From: JANLSO01 sp031362405
Lineage (GTDB): Bacteria; Actinomycetota; Thermoleophilia; Miltoncostaeales; Miltoncostaeaceae
NCBI GenBank assembly: GCA_031362405.1
Contig: JANLSO010000125.1
Span: 1 to 24,897, forward strand
Length of the DNA stretch: 24,897 bases
Direction of reading: 5' to 3'
Positions 7,315 through 14,600 of this stretch are shown in pieces; within the stretch, counting starts at the first letter, position 1; every line of letters begins with the position of its first letter. Position numbers and translations under genes: made by a program. The notes under the pieces were generated by a model, which saw only the letters and a list, made by a program, of their open reading frames with translations, ran no database searches and was not told the origin of the DNA.

Positions 7315-7324
7315 TCCTCAGCCG
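7308..7324. terminator. Hairpin spanning both stop codons of a convergent gene pair
   Basis: CGGCTGA (7308-7314), loop TCC, TCAGCCG (7318-7324): a perfect 7-bp stem. The left arm ends in the lipoprotein TGA and the right arm begins with the membrane protein's stop read on the other strand. There is no T tract, so termination strength is doubtful; the symmetry serves both directions. Confidence 0.5.
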
Positions 7325-7983
7325 AGAATGTTCACCGCGCGCGCGGTCACCAGCACGATGATCACCAATGACATGAACGACTGCACCATCATCAAGAGCT
7401 TCGCGCGCGCCGTGAGGGGCATCGTGTCGGTCGGGCTGAACGCCGTCGCGTTCGTGAACGACGAGTAGAGGTAGTCGAAGAACCGGGGCATCCAGCCCGG
7501 CGGCGCAACACTGGTGACGTCCATCTGCGGAAACAGGAAGTCCGGCGCGCCGGCGCGTGCGCCCACGCGACGGTGGGGCCCACCTCGGTCGAGCTCCCAG
7601 AACCACAGGCCGAACGCGATGACGTTCTCGACCCAAATGATCAGGGCACCGCGCAGCAGTGGCAGCCCTGTCGGATGGCTGTCGACCAGAAGGTTCTCGC
7701 CGAGCAAACCGTCGATCAGCAGCCCCAACGACATCACGTTGATCACGGCGAGCAGGGCGATCAGCCCGATCGCGGCCAAGCGCAGCCATCGGGCCTCGCC
7801 CTCGTCGCGGTAGCGCGAGACGAGGGTCAGCGGCAGAAGAACCGCCGCGATGGCGATCGGCATCAACAGGTTCGGCCCAACCGTGAAGGCGTCGGGCAGC
7901 GCGAGATAGATGACGCCCGAGACCGCCACCGCGGCCGACGCCGGCCAGCGGGGCTCGCCCGAGAGCCGGGTCGTGGTGCTCAT
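7318..7983 (-). CDS. Multi-pass membrane protein with pore-loop-like C-terminus (DUF1345-like)
   Basis: 221 aa. Hydrophobic segments lie near 16-33 (ASAAVAVSGVIYLALPDA), 39-55 (LLMPIAIAAVLLPLTLV), 70-92 (two-part, LRLAAIGLIALLAVINVMSLG), 109-130 (LLRGALIIWVENVIAFGLWFW) and 193-218 (MVQSFMSLVIIVLVTARAVNI). Before the last helix comes YLYSSFTNATAFSPTDTMPLTARAKL, laid out like the pore loop of two-helix ion channels but without the TVGYG selectivity filter. This arrangement recurs in DUF1345-type proteins of unknown function. The ATG at 7983 overlaps the stop of the upstream fusion gene (ATGA), so the two are cotranscribed and coupled. Transport of a small ion is possible, not shown. Confidence 0.75.
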   Translation of the reverse strand: MSTTTRLSGEPRWPASAAVAVSGVIYLALPDAFTVGPNLLMPIAIAAVLLPLTLVSRYRDEGEARWLRLAAIGLIALLAVINVMSLGLLIDGLLGENLLVDSHPTGLPLLRGALIIWVENVIAFGLWFWELDRGGPHRRVGARAGAPDFLFPQMDVTSVAPPGWMPRFFDYLYSSFTNATAFSPTDTMPLTARAKLLMMVQSFMSLVIIVLVTARAVNILG

Positions 7984-9176
7984 TGCCCCGACTCGGCTCG
8001 TGTCAGCAGACCGTCGAGGGTTTTGGTGAAGCGCTCCGGCTGTTCGAGCATCATGAGGTGTCCGACTCCGGGCATGAAAACCGCGTCGCGGGCGCGTCGC
8101 ACCGCCCATTCGGGAACATCCCAGCCGCCCCGCGACCTCTCACCCGCCATGAGAAAAACGGGCGTCTGCTCGAAGACCCGGCGCAGGGCTTGTAGGTACT
8201 CGGGCGCCGCGGTGCTGCGTACGACCGCCGCCGCCTGGGCGTGGAGTGTCGCGGCCGGCTGGCAATCGAGCCACCGACGTGCGAGGGCCAGTCGGCGCTC
8301 ATCGGGCTCGACATCAGCAGAGCGGAGCCATCCTTCGGGATCAGCGCGGTAGCCGGCGAGCATCTGCTCGACCTCATCGGGGCTCATCCCGGCGACCTCG
8401 GCCGACCAGAACCCATCCACCAAGGTGAAGTTGCCCTCGACGCTCGTCAGCGACGCCACCCGATCGGGGTGGCGATCGGCAAGGAGGGCGGCCACCGCGC
8501 CGCCGACCGAATGGCCGACAAGGTGTACACGAGGGGCGCCCACCGCGTCGATCACCCCGAGCACGTGTTTCACCTGGGTATCGAGATCGAATGCGTAGGC
8601 GGGCTCGCCGGCGCTGCCGTATCCGAGCAGTGGCGGCGCAATCACCTGGCGCGGGGCCAACCCTCGGCGAAGCTCGGGCATGTCGAGGCTACCGATGAGC
8701 CCATGAACGAGCACGACGGGCGCCACGCGCGAAGGGGCCGACGCTCCGGGCGCCTCGAGGCGCGCGACGTTGCGCAGGTCGAACGCCTCGGTGCCGTCGG
8801 GGCCGGCGAGGAACGCGTCGAGGATCTCGCGGCCGATGGGCTCACTGATCGCCCGCATCGATAGGGCGAGGACGTTCGCGTGGTTGTAGAGGCGTGCCAT
8901 ACGGGCAGTCTCGGCGTCGGCGCAGAGCGCTGCACGCGCGCCGGGCACCTTGTTGGCGGCGATCGACGCCCCTGTGCCCGACCAGCACATCACAACGCCA
9001 CGGTCAGCGGACCTCTCGCCGACCCGCCGCGCGACCTCGGCCGAGACCTCCGCCCACTCTTGCTCGCCACCGGCAAGAGGCCCGACGACGTCCACCTCGT
9101 GAGCCATGTCGCCCAGCGCCGCCACCATTGCGCGTGCCAGTGGCGTTACCTCGTCGGCCCCGATCGCGATGCGCAA
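7980..9176 (-). CDS. Fusion of an RpiB/LacAB-type sugar-phosphate isomerase domain and an alpha/beta hydrolase
   Basis: 398 aa in one frame. Residues 1-140 are an RpiB-like domain: MRIAIGADE, VVMCWSGTGASIAANKVPG (61-79, with Cys64 aligned to the catalytic Cys of E. coli RpiB), ARAALC, and YNHANVLAL (97-105). The DH pair near the N-terminus is DE here, and the catalytic His before NxxNVLA is Tyr97, so classic ribose-5-phosphate isomerase activity is doubtful. After a short linker, residues 152-398 are an alpha/beta hydrolase: oxyanion VHGL (157-160), nucleophile elbow GHSVGG (Ser223), SVEGNF (245-250), and catalytic His373 in PGVGHLMM. The start is TTG with a G-rich SD 5 nt upstream. Joining these two folds is unusual. 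The next gene overlaps it by 4 bp. Substrate unknown. Confidence 0.85.
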   Translation of the reverse strand: MRIAIGADEVTPLARAMVAALGDMAHEVDVVGPLAGGEQEWAEVSAEVARRVGERSADRGVVMCWSGTGASIAANKVPGARAALCADAETARMARLYNHANVLALSMRAISEPIGREILDAFLAGPDGTEAFDLRNVARLEAPGASAPSRVAPVVLVHGLIGSLDMPELRRGLAPRQVIAPPLLGYGSAGEPAYAFDLDTQVKHVLGVIDAVGAPRVHLVGHSVGGAVAALLADRHPDRVASLTSVEGNFTLVDGFWSAEVAGMSPDEVEQMLAGYRADPEGWLRSADVEPDERRLALARRWLDCQPAATLHAQAAAVVRSTAAPEYLQALRRVFEQTPVFLMAGERSRGGWDVPEWAVRRARDAVFMPGVGHLMMLEQPERFTKTLDGLLTRAESGQ

Positions 9177-9181
9177 TTCGT

Positions 9182-9192
9182 CCCCCCCCTTT
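9182..9192 (-). promoter_or_regulatory. Homopolymeric ribosome binding site of the RpiB-hydrolase fusion
   Basis: Minus-strand AAAGGGGGGGG: an eight-G run (9182-9189) ending 5 nt before the TTG start at 9174-9176. It supplies the AGGGGG-type pairing that supports a TTG start. Confidence 0.5.
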
Positions 9193-9219
9193 GCCCCGAG
9201 ACGCCCGTGTCGGGTCGGC

Positions 9220-9225
9220 TACTGT
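9220..9225 (+). promoter_or_regulatory. Candidate -10 box for a leaderless MBL transcript
   Basis: TACTGT fits TANNNT and lies 7 nt before the ATG at 9233. No Shine-Dalgarno precedes that ATG. This is the spacing seen for leaderless actinobacterial mRNAs; no clear -35 box is seen. Confidence 0.3.
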
Positions 9226-9232
9226 CCGCTGC

Positions 9233-9868
9233 ATGATCATCAAAGGCGGAACATTCGGCCCCGTGGCCACCAACACCTACATCGTCACCGAAGACCGGGG
9301 ACGCCCCGCGATCATCGTTGATCCGGCTCTCGGCAGTCGTGCCTGGGTCGAGCACACCGTCCAGATGCTCGACGCCGAGGTGATCGCGGTGTTCACCACC
9401 CACGGCCACTGGGACCACGTCGTTGAGTGCCACGTCTGGGCCGAACGCGGTATCCCGATCTGGGCGGGCACCGGTGACGAGGCCTGGTTGGCGAACCCGG
9501 CTCCGTTCAACCCGGCCCTTTTCGGGAACCCACCTCCAACACCCGGCGTCACCCCCGAGCGGATCATGGCCGACGGCGACACGTTCGCGGTCGGGGCGCT
9601 CGAGTTCACGATGCTCCATACGCCCGGGCACTCGCCCGGCTGCTACGTCGCAGTCGAGTCGACACACGGCGAGGCCCTCGTGGGTGACCTCGTCTTTGCT
9701 CAGGGAATCGGGCGCACCGATTTTCCGGGCAGCGACCCGGCCGCGATGATGACGAGCCTCGCGCGAATCTTCGCGGAGATCCCTGGCGAGGCCAGGATCT
9801 ACCCGGGCCACGGACCGTGGGGGGCGACCCTCACCGAGGCGGAGCCCTGGGCTCGGATGTTCATGTGA
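9233..9868 (+). CDS. MBL-fold hydrolase, glyoxalase II-like
   Basis: 211 aa, the length of the short YcbL-like glyoxalase II group. Motifs: VATNTYIV (11-18), VDPALG (29-34), the metal motif THGHWDH (56-62), HTPGHSPGC (about 130-138), a bridging Asp in GDLVFAQGIGRTDFPGSD, and YPGHGP near the end. Family enzymes hydrolyse S-lactoylglutathione or related thioesters using two metal ions. Actinobacteria usually lack glutathione, so a different thiol ester is likely. The ATG at 9233 is the first giving a family N-terminus; a longer reading to 8894 covers the opposite-strand fusion gene and is not credible. It is divergent from that fusion gene, and its stop overlaps the Mrp start, forming a two-gene operon. 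Confidence 0.9.
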   Translation: MIIKGGTFGPVATNTYIVTEDRGRPAIIVDPALGSRAWVEHTVQMLDAEVIAVFTTHGHWDHVVECHVWAERGIPIWAGTGDEAWLANPAPFNPALFGNPPPTPGVTPERIMADGDTFAVGALEFTMLHTPGHSPGCYVAVESTHGEALVGDLVFAQGIGRTDFPGSDPAAMMTSLARIFAEIPGEARIYPGHGPWGATLTEAEPWARMFM

Positions 9869-10962
9869 TCCTCACCCGTGAGCAGGTCGTCGAGGCACTC
9901 GACGCGGTCCACGACCCGGAACTTCGGCGCAGCATCGTGGCTCTCGGGATGGTCGGCGACGTCAACGTCGACGGCGGATCGGTGCGCGTACTCATCAAGC
10001 TCACGGTCGCCGGGTGCCCGCTGAAGGCGGAGATCCAGCGCCGGGTCTCGACAGCGCTCGCCGTGCTGCCCGGGGTGACGAGCGCCCAGGTGCTGCTCGA
10101 CACGATGACCGACGACGAACGCGCCGGCCTGCGCCACGGCCTTGGGGGTGGCCCCGAGAAGCCTTCCCCGTTCACCGCCGAGTCGCGCACCCGCGTCATC
10201 GCGATCGCCTCCGGCAAGGGCGGCGTCGGCAAGTCGAGCATCACCGCCAACCTCGCCGTCGCCCTGGCGTCGAAGGGTTTCAGCGTCGGACTGCTCGATG
10301 CCGACGTCTACGGCTACTCGATTCCCCGCATGATGGGAGTCCAACGTCCCGCCGTGATGGTCGACGACCTGATGATCCCGATCGAGTCGCATGGCGTCCG
10401 GTTGATGTCGATCGGCTTTCTGACCGAGGAAGACTCCCCGGTGATCTGGCGCGGGCCAATGCTCCACAAGGCGCTCACGAGTTTCGTGACCGACGTCTTC
10501 TGGGATGAGCCCGACTACTTGCTCGTCGATCTACCCCCCGGCACCGGTGACGTTGCGTTGTCGATCGCTCAGCTTCTGCCGACGGCTCGAATGGTGATCG
10601 TCACCACCCCGCAGATGGCCGCCCAACGGGTCGCTCGGCGCGCCGCGAGCATGGCGGCACGAGTGAACCTGCCGGTGATTGGCGTGGTCGAGAACATGAG
10701 CTGGTTCGTGGCGCCCGACACGGGTGCCCGCTACGAGGTGTTCTCTGGAGGAGGCGGCGGGGCGCTTGCCGCCGAACTTGGGGTCCCCCTGCTTGGCCAG
10801 GTACCCCTGGAGTCGCTTGTTGCGAACGCCGGCGACGAGGGGCTACCGGTCGTCGCGGCCCGCCCAGGTTCGGTCGCCGCGCGGGCGTTGCTCACCGCGG
10901 CCGACGCAATCATCGCCCGCGTCGGCGAACCGCTTCCCGGGTCAGCCGCGCATCAGACGTAG
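9865..10962 (+). CDS. mrp: Mrp/ApbC (NBP35-type) P-loop ATPase, Fe-S cluster carrier
   Basis: 365 aa from the GTG at 9865. An N-terminal MIP18/DUF59 domain (1-80, with TVAGCPLKAEI and Cys51) is joined to a deviant-Walker ATPase: ASGKGGVGKSS (115-125), LLDADVYGYSIPRMMG (143-158), IWRGPMLHKAL (194-204), LLVDLPPGTGD (219-229) and ENMSWF (276-281). Such proteins bind and pass on [4Fe-4S] clusters in the cytosol. The C-terminal CxxC that binds the bridging cluster in ApbC and NBP35 is absent: the position reads APDT (283-286). The GTG overlaps the MBL stop (GTGA), so the pair is translationally coupled. An ATG at 9817 would add residues lying wholly inside the MBL gene and is less likely. Confidence 0.93.
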   Translation: MILTREQVVEALDAVHDPELRRSIVALGMVGDVNVDGGSVRVLIKLTVAGCPLKAEIQRRVSTALAVLPGVTSAQVLLDTMTDDERAGLRHGLGGGPEKPSPFTAESRTRVIAIASGKGGVGKSSITANLAVALASKGFSVGLLDADVYGYSIPRMMGVQRPAVMVDDLMIPIESHGVRLMSIGFLTEEDSPVIWRGPMLHKALTSFVTDVFWDEPDYLLVDLPPGTGDVALSIAQLLPTARMVIVTTPQMAAQRVARRAASMAARVNLPVIGVVENMSWFVAPDTGARYEVFSGGGGGALAAELGVPLLGQVPLESLVANAGDEGLPVVAARPGSVAARALLTAADAIIARVGEPLPGSAAHQT

Positions 10963-11093
10963 GCACCGCCGGGGCGCAAACGGTGTCAACGCCAGTGCCG
11001 GGCACGAGATGTTGAACACGCACGACTACTCCGCCTCCGACGCTCGCGGGACAGAACGGTGCCGGTGAGCGATGCGAATGCCTCCCGTGGCGT

Positions 11094-11130
11094 GAGAATA
11101 TTTCTCGCCGACCACGCGGGCCGGTAGATT
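11094..11130 (+). promoter_or_regulatory. Candidate fdxA promoter with a small palindrome
   Basis: Palindrome GAGAA-TAT-TTCTC (11094-11106) is AT-rich in a GC-rich gap. Its right half includes TTTCTC (11101-11106), 18 bp before TAGATT (11125-11130), a possible -35/-10 pair. It sits 67 bp upstream of fdxA. The remainder of the gap 10963-11196 shows no coding sequence. The palindrome may bind a regulator; this is position-based inference. Confidence 0.35.
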
Positions 11131-11196
11131 GTCCGAGGAACGACCCAGGGCAATCCGGGTCGGAGCGTTGTTGACCACTTCCAGGAGTCGAACCAG

Positions 11197-11508
11197 ATGG
11201 CATATGTGATCGCTGAGCCGTGCATCGGCACCAAAGACACGTCGTGCGCCGATGTCTGCCCGGTCGACTGCATTCACCCCGCCGCCGGCGAGGCGAACCA
11301 CGAGCAGGCAACGATGCTCTACATCGATCCTGCCGAATGCATCGACTGCGACGCCTGCGTCGAGGCCTGCCCTGTCGACGCGACGATGTCCGAAGACGAT
11401 GTTCCGTCCCAGTTCGAGATCTTCAAGGAGATCAACAAGGCCTACTTCGAGCAGGGCCACGAGGCCGGCGAGAAGATGGTCGCGCAGTACTTGGCCAGCA
11501 AGGCGTAG
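11197..11508 (+). CDS. fdxA: 7Fe ferredoxin ([3Fe-4S][4Fe-4S])
   Basis: 103 aa. Cys spacing is that of seven-iron ferredoxins: C9-x7-C17-x3-C21-P..C25, then C48-x2-C51-x2-C54-x3-C58-P. By analogy with Azotobacter FdI, C9, C17 and C58 hold the 3Fe cluster, and C21, C48, C51 and C54 the 4Fe cluster. The acidic C-terminal helix (DDVPSQFEIFKEINKAYFEQGHEAG) is typical. It is a low-potential cytosolic electron carrier; the partner is not visible here. The ATG at 11197 has AGGAG 9 nt upstream. It follows the Fe-S carrier Mrp but after a 234-bp gap with its own likely promoter. Confidence 0.96.
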   Translation: MAYVIAEPCIGTKDTSCADVCPVDCIHPAAGEANHEQATMLYIDPAECIDCDACVEACPVDATMSEDDVPSQFEIFKEINKAYFEQGHEAGEKMVAQYLASKA

Positions 11509-11584
11509 GCGGCGACCGGCCGCGCTCACGCCGCGCGGGACGTGCGTAAGAGCGCGGTTCCGAATATGTTGATCTCCCTGCGCA

Positions 11585-11604
11585 TGGGTTGTTACCCACC
11601 TTTT
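11585..11604 (+). terminator. Weak intrinsic terminator candidate after fdxA
   Basis: TGGGT-TGTT-ACCCA (5-bp stem) followed by CCTTTT. The stem is short and the T run interrupted. It is the best candidate for ending the fdxA transcript in the 168-bp gap 11509-11676, which otherwise holds no gene. Confidence 0.3.
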
Positions 11605-11641
11605 CTGGCGAGCCACGTGGGTCATTTCGTCGCCCTTTAGC

Positions 11642-11669
11642 TCACCCTTTCGGGTGAGGCGTCCGATAC
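11642..11669 (+). promoter_or_regulatory. Candidate sigma-28/WhiG-type promoter of the giant surface-protein gene
   Basis: TCCGATAC (11662-11669) matches the sigma-28 -10 consensus GCCGATAA at six central positions (CCGATA). TCAC at 11642-11645, 16 bp upstream, is a weak match (2 of 4) to the TAAA -35. The -35 region sits in a 7-bp hairpin, CTCACCC/GGGTGAG (11641-11658). A start about 7 bp downstream of the -10 box would coincide with the GTG at 11677, predicting a nearly leaderless mRNA; consistent with this, no Shine-Dalgarno is seen. Confidence 0.4.
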
Positions 11670-11676
11670 CGTTTGG

Positions 11677-14600
11677 GTGAAACCACTCGAGCGCGCCGTC
11701 AAACGCATCGCCCCCCGCGGCGCGTGTCGTCATCGCCTGTGCGTCTCGGCCCTTCTTGCGGTCGGTGCCGCCCTGGCTCTCGCGCTCACCGGTTGCGGCA
11801 CCGATGCGACACCCCGGACGGCCTTTCTTGACGAGTCTCTCGGCGCGAGCGCGCCAGAGGCGTCGCTGGCGCGTCGGGTCGCCCCAGGTGCCGAGTTCCG
11901 CGTCACCGACGCCGCCTACATCGCTCGTTTGCGCGATGCGTCGGTCAGGATCGTGCCCGTCGACTCTCGTGGCGCCGGTCAGTGGAAGCGCTTCATCCGC
12001 GGAGCAACCCGGACCACCGAGTACGGGCACGAGGCGGTCACGTTCCAGCCCGGCGGCTCGGAAACCTTCGCGGTTGTCGAGGAGCACCAGGGCGTGCGGA
12101 CCTGGCAGTGGCGCCTCGAAACCACGTTACGCGCGCGCCTCGGCTCTGATGGCTCGGTCGGCTTCCTCACGGGGCACCGCCTCACCGAGATGACCATTGC
12201 CCCGGTGGCGATCCTCAACGGCGAGGGTCGCGACATCATGCCGAAGGGTCTTCGCTGGTCCGTCTCGCGTCGCGAAGGCGCTCAGTGGCTCGAGCTGCGG
12301 TTGGACGATACCGCGCTGCCGCTGCCCTACGCGATCGACCCCGCCGTCACCTTTCGGGTGGCATCCGGGAGGGCCAACGCCGCCTCTACCTCGGCGACGC
12401 TCAACGTGCCGGCGGGGATCGCCGTCAACGATGTGATGATCGCTCAGGTTGTGACGAACAACGGCACGAACGCCACGATCACCCCGCCGGCCGGCTGGAC
12501 GCTCATACGACGCGACGACGTGAACACCAGGATCTCCCAGTCCATCTACCGAAAGCTCGCGGGGGCGAGCGAGTCGGGCACGTATGTCTGGACGATGAAC
12601 AGCTCGAACAGCAATTCCGGAGGGATCGTCGCCTACTCCGGGGTTGACATGTCGGCGCCCGTCGACGTCCAGGGCGCGACGAGCTTCTCGACCGCCACAA
12701 CCTCGGTTTCGGCGCCATCGGTGACGACGACGGTCGCGAACGACGTCGTCATCGGTCTCTACGCCTCGGATACCGCTACCACCTTTACCCCGCCTGCGGG
12801 TTTGACCGAGCGGTGGGACCAGAACCCGACCACCACTCCGACCGCCGAACTCTCGGACGTCGCTCAGGCTGTCGCGGGGGCGACCGGGGTCAAGACCGCG
12901 ACCTCGGCGGCTTCGGCACGGGGCGTCGGCGCCCTCGTCGCACTGAAGCCGGATGTCACGCCTCCCACGGTGGCGCTCGGCGACCCGGGAACACCGCTTC
13001 GTGGGGCGTCCGTCGGGCTGACCGGGACCGCGTCTGACGCGGGCAGCGGCGTGGTATCGGTCCTTTTTCAGCGTTCGCCGGCCGGTGCCGGCACCTGGAC
13101 GGCGATCTCCACCGACACGACAAGCCCCTACGCCGCCACCCTCGACACGACGGCCCTCAGCGACGGCAATTATGACATCCGCGCCGTGGCGACCGACGTG
13201 GCCGGGAACACCGCCAACTCGGTGGTGACCTCTCGTCTCGTCGACAACACGGCCCCCACGGGCACGATCACCGCCCCGACCGGCGGCGCGTTCGTGCGCG
13301 GCACGATCTCCGTATCGAGCGACTCTGCCGACTCCGGTTCTGGCATGGCCTCGGCACAGCTGCAACGCTCGCCCTCCGGCGTGGGAACGTGGACGACGAT
13401 CGCCACCGATACCACGAGCCCGTACTCGGCCAACCTCGACACGACCGGGCTCACGAACGGCGCCTACGACTTCCGGGTCATCACCACCGACGTCGCCGGC
13501 AACGCGTTCACCTCCGGGCTCGTGACGGCCACCGTCGACAACACCGCTCCCACCGGCTCGATCACCGCGCCCATCTCTGCGGCCGTCGTGCGCGGAACCA
13601 TCGGCGTGACGACGAACTCCGCCGATGTCGGTTCTTCCGTGGCCTCGGTCACTTTCGAGCGCTCCCCGGCGGGTGCCGGCACGTGGACCGCCGTCGCCTC
13701 GGATACGACGAGCCCGTACTCGGTGAGCCTCGATACCACGGCGCTCACAAACGGCGGCTACGACCTGCGCGCGACGACCACCGACCAGGCCGGCAACACC
13801 TTCACCTCGGCCCTCGTCGGGGTGACCGTCGATAACACGGCTCCGGTAATCTCTCTCACGGACCCCGGGACGCCGCTGCGCGGATCGGTCGGCCTGTCGG
13901 CGACCTCGAGCGACGTCAACTCATCCGTGGCGTCGGTGGAGTTCCAGCGCTCCCCCGCTGGAGCGGGCACGTGGACGAGCATCGTGACCGACACGACAGG
14001 CCCCTACGGGGCCACCCTCGACACGACCGCCCTCACCGACGGCAGCTACGACCTACGCGCACTCGCGACCGACGCGGCCGGCAACACCGCGACATCGGTC
14101 GTGTCGTCGCGCATCGTCGACAACACGAACCCCACAGGTTCGCCGACGACCCCTACGGGCGGCGCGGTCGTGGCCGGTACCACCGCCGTCTCGAGCAACT
14201 CCGCCGACGGTGGTTCGGGAGTCGCCCAGGTGACCTTTCAGCGCTCCCCCGCCGGAGCGGGCACGTGGACGACGATCGCCACCGACACGACGAGCCCCTA
14301 CACGACGAGCCTCGACACCACGACGCTCACCAACGGCGGCTATGACCTGCGCGCCGTGACGACCGACGGCGCAGGCAACACGTTCACCTCAACGTCCGTG
14401 ACGATCACCGTCGATAACACCGCGCCCACGGTGTCGCTGGCCGACCCGGGTACGCCTATCCGGGGACCGTCGGTGAGCCTCACCGCGACCGCGGGTGACG
14501 TGGGCTCCTCGCTGACCTCGGTCGTGTTCCAACGGTCGCCGGCCAGCGCCGGCACGTGGACGACGATCTCCACGGACCCGACCAGCCCATACGCGGCCAC

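Noticed and set aside
9817..9864. ATG 9817 as Mrp start
   Set aside because: The extra residues are the MBL gene in another frame; GTG 9865 gives the normal DUF59 N-terminus and a 4-bp overlap.
10963..11196. Small gene between mrp and fdxA
   Set aside because: No frame has a start, ribosome site and plausible protein; only promoter-like elements are seen.
11509..11676. Riboswitch (for example c-di-GMP type) before the giant gene
   Set aside because: Two small hairpins exist but no conserved riboswitch core was found, and the likely transcription start lies downstream of them.
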